From Saccharopolyspora oryzae (GTDB lineage: Bacteria; Actinomycetota; Actinomycetes; Mycobacteriales; Pseudonocardiaceae): a stretch of 46,152 nucleotides of DNA. The DNA is taken from NCBI RefSeq assembly GCF_027853915.1, contig NZ_JAQGLA010000062.1:1-46152 (forward strand). Reading direction: 5' to 3'. Position 1 is the first letter of the stretch. Every line of letters starts with the position of its first letter. The notes below the pieces were generated by a model. The model made no database searches, was not told the DNA's origin, and was given only the letters and a program-made list of their open reading frames with translations. A program made the translations under genes and the position numbers. Positions 1-8,314 of the stretch are shown here, one piece after another.

Positions 1-108
1 GCCCTGATCTGCCTGGCCCGACGACGCTGCGACGTCCTGTTCGCCATGCTCAAAAACAAGACCCACTACCAGCCAACCCGACCCACGGCGCCCCCAGCAG
101 CCGCTTGA
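1..108 (+). CDS. IS110-family transposase, C-terminal end (partial)
   Basis: An open frame runs from the window edge to a TGA at 106-108. It contains LARRRCDVLFAML followed by a short basic/Pro-rich tail, which resembles the C-terminus of IS110/IS116/IS902-type transposases (DEDD catalytic domain and a C-terminal Ser region lie upstream, outside the window). The T/A-containing stretch just after the stop (TTGACAAAACCATAGG) looks like the usual 3' end of such elements. Only 35 residues are visible, so family assignment rests on the tail alone and whether the element is intact cannot be judged. Confidence 0.72.
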   Translation, partial: ALICLARRRCDVLFAMLKNKTHYQPTRPTAPPAAA

Positions 109-143
109 CAAAACCATAGGAACACCCCCCCGGCGTTGGACCA

Positions 144-161
144 CAGTTTCAATTGAAACTG
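144..161. repeat. Family A palindrome, copy 1
   Basis: Perfect 18-bp palindrome CAGTTTCAATTGAAACTG. It is AT-rich in a GC-rich background and lies just outside the IS110 end. The same 16-18 bp core recurs at 9284, 9325, 45190, 45230 and 45271. Confidence 0.9.
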
Positions 162-215
162 CGGTTCCCCGGCGTGTCGGGACTCCGGTGTGTCGGGATC
201 CGACATGCCGACGGT

Positions 216-244
216 TGTGGACAGGTTCCGGGTCCTGTGGAGAA
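216..244 (-). other. Pair of DnaA-box-like 9-mers beside palindrome B1
   Basis: On the minus strand TTCTCCACA (236-244) and CTGTCCACA (216-224) lie in direct orientation 20 bp apart. They resemble the actinobacterial DnaA-box consensus TTGTCCACA. The same two 9-mers at the same 20-bp spacing flank palindrome B4 at 40823-40851. Binding by DnaA is inference; each is one or two mismatches from consensus. Confidence 0.45.
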
Positions 245-246
245 CT

Positions 247-296
247 TCCGCAAATTCAATGGAAATTGGACATCCAATTTCCATTGAATTTGCGGA
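247..296. repeat. Family B double palindrome, copy 1
   Basis: Perfect inverted repeat with 24-bp arms (247-270 and 273-296) and only a 2-nt centre. Each arm holds a one-base variant of the family A core (TTCAATGG or CCATTGAA). It lies upstream of the TetR gene and could form a cruciform or, if transcribed, a very stable hairpin. Confidence 0.9.
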
Positions 297-380
297 TCCA
301 CCGGCACGAACGGGGGAGCTGGGGGTTCGGGGCGTCGGGGTTGGCGGGTGGTGGAGTTGGGGAGCTTAGGATCGGCAGGC

Positions 381-965
381 ATGACAGCGGCCAGTACTCC
401 GAAGGGCGAGCGGCGGCGGCAGGCGTTGGTGGTGGCCGCCGCGGAACTGCTCGCCGAGGGCGGCTTCGAGGCCGTCCGCCACCGCGCGGTCGCCGAGCGC
501 GCCGGACTGCCGCTGGCCTCCACGACCTACTACTTCTCCTCGCTGGACGACCTGGTCAGCGCCGCGGTGGAGTACGAGGGGCGGCACGAGCTCGAGGTGG
601 GCCGGGCCCGCCTGGACGAGCTCGCCGAACAACCCCGCAGCACCGACGCGGTGATCGAACTGCTGCTGGACCTGCTGCTGGGCATCGACTCGCGGGACGG
701 CGGAGCCGACGTGGTGCTGCTGCGCTACGAGCGGCTGGTCGGCTCGCCCCGCCGCCCCTACCTCGCGCCGCTGATGCGGGAGCTCAGCGCGGAGCTGCAC
801 GACCTGCTCGCGGAGATCTTCGCCCGCAGCGGCATGGAGGTCGGCCGGGACCGCCTGCTCGAGCTGATCGCCCTGGTCGACGGCGCCGTGGTCAACGCCC
901 TGATCGCGAGCAATCCCGATCCGCGCGGCGCCGCCCGCGGGATGCTGCGCTCTCAGCTCGGCTGA
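381..965 (+). CDS. TetR-family transcriptional regulator
   Basis: Predicted 194-residue one-component repressor. The N-terminal helix-turn-helix spans about residues 8-55 (RRRQALVVAAAELLAEGGF ... LPLASTTYYFSSLDDLVSAA), typical of TetR in length and pattern; the rest is a helical ligand-binding and dimerisation domain ending in an alanine-rich helix. I chose the ATG at 381; a GTG at 348 in the same frame would add 11 residues without homology-like character. Its 3' end overlaps the end of the convergent ABC exporter gene by 13 bp. The neighbour is its likely target by analogy with TetR-exporter pairs, but as the genes converge there is no shared promoter to support this. Confidence 0.88.
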   Translation: MTAASTPKGERRRQALVVAAAELLAEGGFEAVRHRAVAERAGLPLASTTYYFSSLDDLVSAAVEYEGRHELEVGRARLDELAEQPRSTDAVIELLLDLLLGIDSRDGGADVVLLRYERLVGSPRRPYLAPLMRELSAELHDLLAEIFARSGMEVGRDRLLELIALVDGAVVNALIASNPDPRGAARGMLRSQLG

Positions 966-2686
966 CCCACCCGGCACAGCTCGGCGTAGGAGCCACCGGC
1001 GGCGATCAGCTCGGCGTGGCTGCCGAGCTCCACGATGCGCCCGTCCGCCATCACCGCGACCCGGTCGGCGTTGCGCGCGCTGTGCAGCCGGTGCGCGATG
1101 GCGATCACCGTCCGGCCGTCCAGCAACGTGGCCAGCGCCTGCTCCAGCTCCCGCGAGGTGGCGTTGTCCAGCAACGACGTCGCCTCGTCCAGCACCACCG
1201 TGTGCGGGTCGGCCAGCAGCACCCGGGCCAGCGCGAGCTGCTGCGCCCGCGACGCCGGAACCGGGTGGCCGCCCGAGCCGAGCACCGTGTCCAGCTCCGC
1301 GGGCAGGGACCGCAGCCACTCCAGCAGGCCCACCGATTTCAGCGCGTCCACCAGCTCGTCGTCGGTGAACTCGCGGTCCGGCAACGCCAGGTTCTCCCGG
1401 AGCGTGCAGGCGAAGACGTGCTGTTCCTGGGTCAGCAGCACCACTTCGCGGCGCAGCTGCTCGGTCGGCAGGTCGGCGATCTCGGTGCGCCCGAAGGCGA
1501 CCGAACCGGAGTCCGGTCGGCTGATCCCGGCGATCAACCGGCCCAGCGTGGACTTCCCGGCCCCGGACGGCCCGACCACGACCAGCCGCTCCCCGGCGGC
1601 CACGGTCAGGTCGACGCCGTGCAGCACCTCCCGGTCCGCGCGGTAGGAGAAGCGCACGTCGCGGATGACCAGCTCGCGCGACCCGTCCACCTCCTGCGGC
1701 GGGGTGTCGGCGGTCGGCGCCTGCTGGACGCCGAGGATCCGCTGCAGCGCGGTGTACCCGGTCTGCAGCTCCTCCAGCCACATGAACAGCTCGTCGAACG
1801 GGTTCGACATCGCCTGGGCGTAGAGCACCACGGTGATCACGGTGCCGAGCTCGACAGACCCGTTCCAGTACGCCCAGCCACCGATCAGCAGGATCGCGCC
1901 GATCGGCAGCACGTACGACAGCTGCAGGCAGGGCAACCAGACGGTCAGCAGGTACCGGTGCCGGTACTCGGCGTCCAGCGCCTGGCCGAGCGCCTGCTCG
2001 TTGCGCGCGATGCGGCGCTCCCCCAGCCGGAGCGCGGCGACGGTGCGCGCGCCCTCGACGGATTCGTGCGTGCTGGACTGGACTTCCGCCCAACCGGCCA
2101 TGATCCGGCGCAGCGTCGGCAGGGACCGCGGGTAGTACCAGCGGGTGCTCAGCACCATCAGCGGCACGGCGACGAGCATCCCGCAGGCCAGCAGCGGCGA
2201 GGTGAGCAGCATCGCGGTGCCGGTCAGCAGCACGGTGATCAGCGCGGTGGTGATCTCCGGTGCGGCGCTGCGGATCGTGTAGTCCAGCCGGTCGACGTCG
2301 GTGGTGGCGCGGCTGAGCAGGTCGCCGGTGCCGGCGGATTCGACCGCGCCCAGCGGCAGCCGCAGCGCGTGCCCGACCATGCCTTCGCGGGACTCGGCCA
2401 GCAGGTGCTCGCCGAGCAGCGTCGCGCGCATCCGCGCGGCCCGGATCAGCAGCGCGTTCACCACGAGCACCACGAGGAACGCCCCGGCCAGCAGGTCGAT
2501 TCGCTCCGACGTGGTGCCGGCGGCGACCGCGTCGACGAGCGCGCCGAGGATCTGCGGGCCGAGCAGGCCGACCACCGTGGCCAGCCCGAACAGCAGCATC
2601 ATCGCGGCGAACCGGCCGCGGTGCGCTCGGAGCGTCTGCCACGCCCAGCGCCGGACCGTGCGCCCATCGGCCAACGGCAGCTTCAC
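953..2686 (-). CDS. ABC exporter half-transporter, catalytic-site subunit
   Basis: A 577-residue half-transporter: an N-terminal membrane domain with about six hydrophobic segments (from about residue 20 to 300), then an ATPase domain. Walker A is canonical (GPSGAGKST, about residue 372), Walker B is VVLDEATS (about 497) and the switch histidine is present (AIAHRL, about 532). The signature motif is degenerate: VPASRAQQLALAR replaces LSGGQ. The start is the GTG at 2686, overlapping the upstream gene's stop as GTGA, so the pair should be translationally coupled. With its partner it forms a heterodimeric multidrug/lipid-type exporter; substrate unknown. Confidence 0.92.
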   Translation of the reverse strand: MKLPLADGRTVRRWAWQTLRAHRGRFAAMMLLFGLATVVGLLGPQILGALVDAVAAGTTSERIDLLAGAFLVVLVVNALLIRAARMRATLLGEHLLAESREGMVGHALRLPLGAVESAGTGDLLSRATTDVDRLDYTIRSAAPEITTALITVLLTGTAMLLTSPLLACGMLVAVPLMVLSTRWYYPRSLPTLRRIMAGWAEVQSSTHESVEGARTVAALRLGERRIARNEQALGQALDAEYRHRYLLTVWLPCLQLSYVLPIGAILLIGGWAYWNGSVELGTVITVVLYAQAMSNPFDELFMWLEELQTGYTALQRILGVQQAPTADTPPQEVDGSRELVIRDVRFSYRADREVLHGVDLTVAAGERLVVVGPSGAGKSTLGRLIAGISRPDSGSVAFGRTEIADLPTEQLRREVVLLTQEQHVFACTLRENLALPDREFTDDELVDALKSVGLLEWLRSLPAELDTVLGSGGHPVPASRAQQLALARVLLADPHTVVLDEATSLLDNATSRELEQALATLLDGRTVIAIAHRLHSARNADRVAVMADGRIVELGSHAELIAAGGSYAELCRVGQPS

Positions 2687-4242
2687 TTCTCCGCCCCCAA
2701 GTCCAGCGCCCGGTCCGCCACCGCTGTCCAGAGTGGACTCTGGCTGAGCACGATCGTGGTGCGACCGGTGCGGAATTCCTTGACCCGCTCGGCGATCCGC
2801 GCCTCGGTGTGCGCGTCGACCGCCGACGTCGGCTCGTCCAGGATCAGCACGTCGGCGTCCGCGCACAGGGCGCGGGCCAGCAGCAACCGCTGCCGCTGAC
2901 CGCCGGAGAGCGAGCGGCCCCGCTCGTCCAGCACGCCGTCGTCGGGCAGCGCGGCCAGCACGTCGTGCGCGTCCGCGGCGTGCAGCGCAGCTTCCAGGTC
3001 CACGCCGTTGCCGAGGTCGACCTCGGCGAGGACGGGGCCGGCGAACAGCTGGTCCTGGTTGTGCGCCAACAAGATCCGCTGCCGGACCTCGTCGGGCTCG
3101 ACCGCCCGCAGCGGCACGTCACCGGCCCGCGACTGCCAGGCCAGCCGCTCGGCCACGGCGTCGACCTGCTCCCCGGCGTCGATCACGGTCAGCTCGCCCG
3201 GGGCGATCCGCACCCCGCTGGCCTCGTCGAACAGCTCCAACGGTCCCGACGGCAGCGACTGCGGCCGATCCGGCGACGGCGGCTCGGGCTCCACTCGCAA
3301 CAATGCCTGCGCGCGCCCGGCCGCGACCATCCCGGCGGCGAACGAGTAGGCGGCTTCAGACGCCGTGCGCACCGGGATCACCAGGAACGCCGAGACGCCG
3401 TAGAACGCGACCAGCTCGCCCACGCTGATCGTCCCGTCGAGCGCCAGCCGCGCTCCTAGCCAGGTCACCAGCACCGTCACCAGGCCCGGCAGCAGCACCT
3501 CGGCCCCGGCCAGCCACGCCTCGATCCGCCCGGCCGCCACTCCGGCGGCGCGCACCCGCTGGCTGGCTTCGGTGAACCGCGCGTGGAACCGGGGTTCTCC
3601 TCCGACGCCGCGCAGGATCCGCAGCCCGGACACGATGTCCGCCGCCTGCGCGCTGACCTGTCCCAACTGCTCCCGCTGGGCTTCCTCGCGACGGCGCAGC
3701 GGGCTCAGCAGCGGACCGATGCCGAGCGTCGCCAGCGGCACGCCGATGAGCACCACGACACCGAGGACCGGGGAGATCGACAGCAGCAGGACTGCCGCCA
3801 CGACGAACGACACCAGCGAACCGGTAGCTCGTCCGACGACTTCGAACAGGTTGCCCACGCGGTAGATGTCCGAGGCGCCGATCGCGACCACCTCACCGGC
3901 GCGGACCTTGCGCGTCAGTACACCGCCGAGCTGCGTCACGTGCGCCAGCACGAGGCGCTGCGATCCCGCCGCGCCGTGCAGCCAGATCGAGTGCGCTCCC
4001 CAGTGCAGGAAAGCCGCCGCGATCATCTGCGCGACGCCGAGCCCGAGCGCGGCCAGCACCCAGCCCACCAGCGCGCCGACGTCGTGCGGGCGGATACCCG
4101 CGTCGACCGCGGAACCGATGACCAGCGGCATCAGCGCCGTCGGCAGCATCCAGAGCGAGCCCGCGACGGTGCAGAGCAGCAGCAGTCCCGGCCGTTTCAT
4201 GAGCAGGGACCGCAGGAATCGGAAGGAACTCGTGGCAGCCAT
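2683..4242 (-). CDS. ABC exporter half-transporter, degenerate-site subunit
   Basis: A 519-residue half-transporter with an N-terminal membrane domain (hydrophobic segments from about residue 18) and a short ATPase domain. Walker A is lost (VIDAGEQVDAVAERLA, no GK[ST]) and the H-loop histidine is replaced (VLSQSPL), while the signature LSGGQRQRL and Walker B VLILDEPTS are intact. This is exactly complementary to the downstream partner, so the dimer has one consensus and one degenerate ATP site, as in heterodimeric exporters such as BmrC/BmrD or TM287/288. First gene of a two-gene operon. Confidence 0.9.
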   Translation of the reverse strand: MAATSSFRFLRSLLMKRPGLLLLCTVAGSLWMLPTALMPLVIGSAVDAGIRPHDVGALVGWVLAALGLGVAQMIAAAFLHWGAHSIWLHGAAGSQRLVLAHVTQLGGVLTRKVRAGEVVAIGASDIYRVGNLFEVVGRATGSLVSFVVAAVLLLSISPVLGVVVLIGVPLATLGIGPLLSPLRRREEAQREQLGQVSAQAADIVSGLRILRGVGGEPRFHARFTEASQRVRAAGVAAGRIEAWLAGAEVLLPGLVTVLVTWLGARLALDGTISVGELVAFYGVSAFLVIPVRTASEAAYSFAAGMVAAGRAQALLRVEPEPPSPDRPQSLPSGPLELFDEASGVRIAPGELTVIDAGEQVDAVAERLAWQSRAGDVPLRAVEPDEVRQRILLAHNQDQLFAGPVLAEVDLGNGVDLEAALHAADAHDVLAALPDDGVLDERGRSLSGGQRQRLLLARALCADADVLILDEPTSAVDAHTEARIAERVKEFRTGRTTIVLSQSPLWTAVADRALDLGAEK

Positions 4243-4296
4243 GGCTCGACCGACGGTAGCCCGCGGCGAGTCCGATGGCGATCGATTTTTCCGGTT

Positions 4297-4563
4297 TCAG
4301 AAGTCCCAGGTGGTTTCCGCGAAGTCGGCTTCTGCGACGCGCTCGGCGCAGGTCGGGCACTTGTCGGTGATCTTCGCCGAACGCGGGTCGCGGCCGATCG
4401 GCGTCGGCTGCGGGATCTTCAGCTCGGTCGCGCACAAAGCGGGAACGGCCTGCCCGGCATATACCGCGCCGGGTCGCATGATCGTGGCGTGGCGCTGGGC
4501 CAATCCCATTCCGACGATCCAGAAGACGTCTTGCCGGTCGCCGTCGTACTCGTCGATGTCCAT
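4297..4563 (-). CDS. Small Cys/His protein of unknown function
   Basis: An 88-residue soluble protein. Visible features are RHATIMRPG, an internal ALCATEL, and a C-terminal CPTCAERV; the histidine, single cysteine and CxxC could form a zinc site, but this is inference. The ATG at 4563 is preferred over an in-frame GTG five codons upstream because GTGAGG lies 9 nt before it. It sits upstream of the exporter operon on the same strand with a 54-bp gap and may be its first gene. I do not recognise a named family. Confidence 0.6.
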   Translation of the reverse strand: MDIDEYDGDRQDVFWIVGMGLAQRHATIMRPGAVYAGQAVPALCATELKIPQPTPIGRDPRSAKITDKCPTCAERVAEADFAETTWDF

Positions 4564-4825
4564 CGTGCTGCGCCTCACTCCTCAACCGTTGCGGACCAAC
4601 GATATTGGGCGCGACATCCCGGATACCACCACCACCCGTGTCATTGAGCTCCGCTTAAGGGGGCGCGCATCCCGGCTTTCCCGCTCGGTTGGGGAAACAC
4701 CTGGTCGAACCGGGGTGGAGCAACCCGTTTCGCGCTGCGGCGTCTTGAACGGGTGATCGACGGTGCAACCGCGCTGGGGGCGGCCGCGTATGGAGCGGCG
4801 GTAGCGCGGAAAGGGGACGAGTTCT

Positions 4826-5343
4826 ATGCGGGCCGAACAGGAACGGGCGTTCCGCGAGTTCGCCGGGGAACGCGCGCTGTGGCTGCGCCGTTCGGCGTAC
4901 CTGCTGTGCGGGGACTGGCACCTCGCCGAGGACCTCGTGCAGACCACACTGCTCAAGCTCTACCGCGCTTGGCGCCGCGTGGACATGTCCACAGTGGACG
5001 CGTATGCGCGGAGGTCTCTGCTGCGGGTGTGGCTGGACGAACGCCGCCGCCCGTGGCGTCGTGCCGAGAGCCGAGGCGAAGTGCCGGAAGTCGTTGACAG
5101 CGCGGCAGATCCGTCCGAAGTCGGCCGACGCGCATAGCACCGCGATGCAGTGTTGAACGCGTTGCGCCAGGTCCCACCGCCGCAGCGCGCGGTGCTCGTC
5201 CTGCGCTACTGGGAGGACCTGCCGACGGCCGAAGTCGCCGCCGCGCTCCGGTGTTCCGAAGGCACGGTCAAGAGCCAGGCGTCGCGCGGGTTGCAGAACC
5301 TGCGCGCCGCGCTCGCCGAGTCCGATCCGGACTTGGCCCGCCG
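4826..5343 (+). pseudogene. SigE-type ECF sigma factor with in-frame amber stop
   Basis: The first part (4826-5134) encodes a sigma-70 region 2 (FREFAGERALWLRRSAYLLCGDWHLAEDLVQ...). Region 4 follows in the same frame (5138-5320: QVPPPQRAVLVLRYWEDLPTAEVAA...CSEGTVKSQASRGLQNLR), but a TAG at 5135-5137 separates them. The frame does not shift, so a single nonsense change is the simplest explanation; TAG could derive from CAG or GAG. ATG at 4826 is preceded by AGGGGAC. After region 4 the frame runs without a stop into an unrelated remnant, so the normal end is lost. Region 4 alone could be made from the GTG at 5150, but a functional sigma is unlikely. Confidence 0.82.
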
Positions 5344-5950
5344 ACGTCCCGGACGTCCAGTGGCCGCCGGTCGGTGCCACGCCTCCCTCGCACAGCCCCG
5401 AGGAGATCGACCGGATCGCGACCGGCCTGCAGCAGCACGCGCAGGAGGTCTTCCCCGGCGCGGTGACGAACAAGCCGCAGCTGTTCGACGACAACATCCT
5501 CCTCGGCGACACCCAGTGCGTTTCAGCTGGTCAGGTCCCGTGAGTCTTTTGGGCTGCCATAGCCGCCCAAAAGACTCACGGTGCCTGAGCAGGCAAAACG
5601 TCAGCGTCGCGGAGGACCGCACGGCGGTGACCTACCAGTACAACGCGCCGGGCATCGTGCAGCACTCGCCGGAGCAGGCGTGCGAGCAGGAGGACCTCGG
5701 GTTCTGCGAAGGCTCCGTGCTCGACGACGGTTCGGTGCTGCTGCACCAGGTCCGCCAGCCCGACGGCGATCCGTTCACGTCGGCCACGTCGACGCACTAC
5801 ATGCTCGACGGCAGCGTCACGATGATCACCGCCTACAACTACGACCCGATCCTCGACGACCAGAAGGACCCGAAGTCGCGCCCCGAGGTCGCCGTCCCGT
5901 TCGAGCAGCTCGACGTCCTCGCCCTGGACCCGGAGCTCGCTCTGCGCTGA
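5331..5950 (+). pseudogene. Remnant of an unknown protein gene split by an 80-bp palindromic element
   Basis: From 5331 one frame reads WPADVPDVQWPPVGATPPSH and on to DDNILLGDTQC, ending at 5519. From 5600 a frame shifted by two reads VSVAEDRTAVTYQYNAPG and on to the stop at 5948-5950. The 80 bp between (5520-5599) are a family C palindromic element; deleting them joins the two frames exactly (...GDTQC-VSVAEDR...). The N-terminus is missing and the fragment abuts the sigma pseudogene out of frame, suggesting an upstream deletion. Function unknown; the acidic, Cys-containing sequence beside an ECF sigma gene would suit an exported protein, which is inference. Confidence 0.7.
5520..5599. mobile_element. 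Family C palindromic element, copy 1 (inserted in a gene)
   Basis: An 80-bp element with ends GTTTCAGC and GGCAAAAC. The outer 20 bp on each side are imperfect inverted repeats (CAGCTGGTCAGG against CCTGAGCAGG). The inner part is a perfect 17-bp inverted repeat (5538-5554 and 5565-5581, starting CCGTGAGTC) around a 10-nt loop. It encodes nothing. Precise removal rebuilds the surrounding reading frame, the best evidence that the family inserts. Confidence 0.8.
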
Positions 5951-5954
5951 TGGA

Positions 5955-5979
5955 CGCGCCGGGGCGCCTCCCCGGCGCG
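5955..5979 (+). terminator. Hairpin after the pseudogene region
   Basis: Perfect 10-bp GC stem (CGCGCCGGGG) with a 5-nt loop starting 5 bp after the last stop. No T-run follows. Confidence 0.5.
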
Positions 5980-6121
5980 TGCGGTGGCGGTTTCGTCCGG
6001 GAATCGCCGCTCGGCGAGGCGCGGGGTGCGGTGGTCTCGCCGCGCCCCGCGCCGCCACGCGCAGTCGGGAGGTGCCCTCGGCAGGGCGGGTCGAACTCGT
6101 GCGCCGGTATCCTGGCTGCTC

Positions 6122-7555
6122 GTGACGGTCAAGCCCAGCATTCCGAACGTCCTCGCCGCCCGCTACGCCTCGCCCGCACTGGTCGAGCTGTGGTCGCCGC
6201 AGCAGAAGATCATCCTCGAGCGCCGGCTGTGGCTCGCCGTGCTGCGCGCTCAGGCCGACCTCGGCATCGAGGTGCCCGAGTCGGCGCTGGCCGACTACGA
6301 GCGGGTCCTGGAGCAGGTCGATCTGGACTCCATCGCCGCCCGCGAGCGGGTCACCAGGCACGACGTGAAGGCCCGCATCGAGGAGTTCAACGCCCTCGCC
6401 GGCCACGAGCAGATCCACAAGGGCATGACCTCGCGGGATCTGACCGAGAACGTCGAGCAGCTGCAGATCCGCCGCAGCCTGGAGCTGGTGCGCGACCGCA
6501 CCGTCGCCGTCCTGGCGCGGCTGGGGCAGCTCGCCGCCGAGCACGCCGAGCTGGTCATGGCCGGCCGCTCGCACAACGTCGCCGCCCAGGCGACCACCCT
6601 CGGCAAGCGCTTCGCGACCGCCGCCGACGAGCTGCTGGTCGGCTTCAACCGGCTCGAGGAGCTGCTCGCCCGCTACCCGCTGCGCGGCATCAAGGGCCCG
6701 GTCGGCACCGCGCAGGACATGCTGGACCTGCTCGGCGGCGACGCCGAGAAGCTCACCGAGCTGGAGCGCCGCGTCGCCGGGCACCTGGGCTTCGGCCGCA
6801 CGCTGACCAGCGTCGGCCAGGTCTACCCGCGCTCGCTGGACTTCGAGGTGCTGACCGCGCTGGCGCAGCTGGCCGCCGCGCCGTCCAACGTGGCCACCAC
6901 GATCCGGCTGATGGCCGGGCACGAGCTGGTCACCGAGGGCTTCAAGCCCGGCCAGGTCGGCTCCAGCGCGATGCCGCACAAGATGAACACCCGGTCCTGC
7001 GAGCGGGTCAACGGCCTCGCGGTGATCCTGCGCGGCTACGTCTCGATGACCGGCGAGCTGGCCGGCGACCAGTGGAACGAGGGCGACGTGTCCTGCTCCG
7101 TGGTCCGCCGGGTGGCGCTGCCAGACGCGTTCTTCGCCTTCGACGGCCTGCTCGAGACCTTCCTGACCGTGCTCGACGAGTTCGGCGCGTTCCCGGCCGT
7201 GGTGGCCCGTGAACTGGACCGCTACCTGCCGTTCCTGGCGACCACGAAGGTCCTGATGGCCGCGGTGCAGGCCGGCGTCGGCCGGGAGACCGCGCACGAG
7301 GCGATCAAGGAGAACGCGGTCGCCGTCGCGCTGGCGATGCGCGAGCAGGGCGCCGAGCGCAACGACCTGCTGGACCGCCTGGCCGCCGACGACCGCCTGC
7401 CGCTGAGCCGCGAGCAGCTGGACGCGCTGCTCGCGGACCGCCTGGCGTTCACCGGCGCGGCAGCGGCCCAGGTCCAGGACGTGGTGTCCCAGATCGGGGC
7501 GATCACGGCCCGCTACCCGGAGGCCGCGGCCTACCGCCCCGCCGACATCCTCTGA
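6122..7555 (+). CDS. purB: Adenylosuccinate lyase
   Basis: A 477-residue fumarase/aspartase-superfamily enzyme. It removes fumarate from SAICAR (purine step 8) and from adenylosuccinate on the way to AMP. The family signature GSSAMPHKMN lies at about residue 280 and holds the catalytic serine loop; GRSHNVAAQATT (about 142) and TSRDLTENV carry the other active-site regions. Length fits the bacterial PurB family. The GTG at 6122 gives a start VTVKPSIPNVLAARYAS that matches usual N-termini, whereas the longer frame upstream is low-complexity. A terminator-like hairpin follows the stop. Confidence 0.96.
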   Translation: MTVKPSIPNVLAARYASPALVELWSPQQKIILERRLWLAVLRAQADLGIEVPESALADYERVLEQVDLDSIAARERVTRHDVKARIEEFNALAGHEQIHKGMTSRDLTENVEQLQIRRSLELVRDRTVAVLARLGQLAAEHAELVMAGRSHNVAAQATTLGKRFATAADELLVGFNRLEELLARYPLRGIKGPVGTAQDMLDLLGGDAEKLTELERRVAGHLGFGRTLTSVGQVYPRSLDFEVLTALAQLAAAPSNVATTIRLMAGHELVTEGFKPGQVGSSAMPHKMNTRSCERVNGLAVILRGYVSMTGELAGDQWNEGDVSCSVVRRVALPDAFFAFDGLLETFLTVLDEFGAFPAVVARELDRYLPFLATTKVLMAAVQAGVGRETAHEAIKENAVAVALAMREQGAERNDLLDRLAADDRLPLSREQLDALLADRLAFTGAAAAQVQDVVSQIGAITARYPEAAAYRPADIL

Positions 7556-7563
7556 CCACCGGC

Positions 7564-7596
7564 CTGACCTGGGGTTCCTCGGGAGCCCCAGGTCAG
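7564..7596. terminator. Bidirectional hairpin between purB and the tenA-like gene
   Basis: Perfect 11-bp inverted repeat (CTGACCTGGGG at 7564-7574, complement at 7586-7596), 8 bp after the purB stop and overlapping the stop codon of the convergent gene. Confidence 0.6.
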
Positions 7597-8243
7597 CGCC
7601 AGTGGGCGTTGAAGAAGTCCAGCTCGCAGCGGGTCGCCTGCTGGAACAGGCGCAGGCAGCGGGCCCGGTCGCGCTCGTCCAGCTCCGCGCCCACCCGGTC
7701 GAGCTCGCCGCGCAGCCACCGCACCCACGCCCGGAAGTCCGGGCTGTTGTGCAGCGTGATCCACTCCGCGTGCACGAAGTTCTCCGGCAGCGCGCTCGGC
7801 GCGCGCATCGCCCACTCCAGGTAGGACCACTCCGCGACGGTCAGCACCGTCAGGACCTCCGCGTAGCTGCCGCGGGCGTTGGTGTCCTGCATCAGCTCCC
7901 GGAACGCCTTCGTCGCCTCGTCCAGCTCCGGGCTCACCCGGTCGGACTCGCCGACCCCGAACGCGTCGAACGCGCGCTGGAAGTAGGTGTTCTCCTCGCT
8001 GGTGACGACCCTGATGCTGCCCGCGATCGCCAGCCGCGAGGCGTAGCGGTCGGCCTTGGCCACCCCGGACCCGAGCAGCGCCAGGAAGTCGTCCACGAAC
8101 TGGTAGTCCTGCACCAGGTAGGAGCGCATCGAATCGATCGGCACCAGCCCGTCGAACAAGGCCTGCGTGAACGGGTGGGTGATGACCTCCGTCCACTCGG
8201 GCTCGCTGCGCTGGCGGAGCCAGTCGGAGAATGTCTCGGTCAA
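7593..8243 (-). CDS. TenA-family aminopyrimidine/thiamin salvage hydrolase
   Basis: A 216-residue all-helical TenA/THI-4 family protein ([45 protein letters not shown]). TenA enzymes hydrolyse thiamin or its breakdown pyrimidines. The cysteine that classical TenA has in the equivalent of [10 protein letters not shown] is absent, so this looks like the cysteine-less TenA_E type. The TTG at 8243 is chosen because AGGAGG lies 6 nt upstream. It lies between purB and purC on the opposite strand. AIR, a purine intermediate, is also the precursor of the thiamin pyrimidine, so a metabolic link is possible but unproven. Confidence 0.82.
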   Translation of the reverse strand: MTETFSDWLRQRSEPEWTEVITHPFTQALFDGLVPIDSMRSYLVQDYQFVDDFLALLGSGVAKADRYASRLAIAGSIRVVTSEENTYFQRAFDAFGVGESDRVSPELDEATKAFRELMQDTNARGSYAEVLTVLTVAEWSYLEWAMRAPSALPENFVHAEWITLHNSPDFRAWVRWLRGELDRVGAELDERDRARCLRLFQQATRCELDFFNAHWR

Positions 8244-8314
8244 GGAAGTCCTCCTGTGCGCTGAACTGCGGGCCGCCTGCGGGTGCGCGGCCCGGGGTGG
8301 GGGAGAATCCGCTC

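Noticed and set aside
188..2899. A 903-codon plus-strand frame across the exporter genes
   Set aside because: Arg/Gly/Pro-rich composition typical of an antisense frame in high-GC DNA; the minus strand encodes clear ABC proteins.
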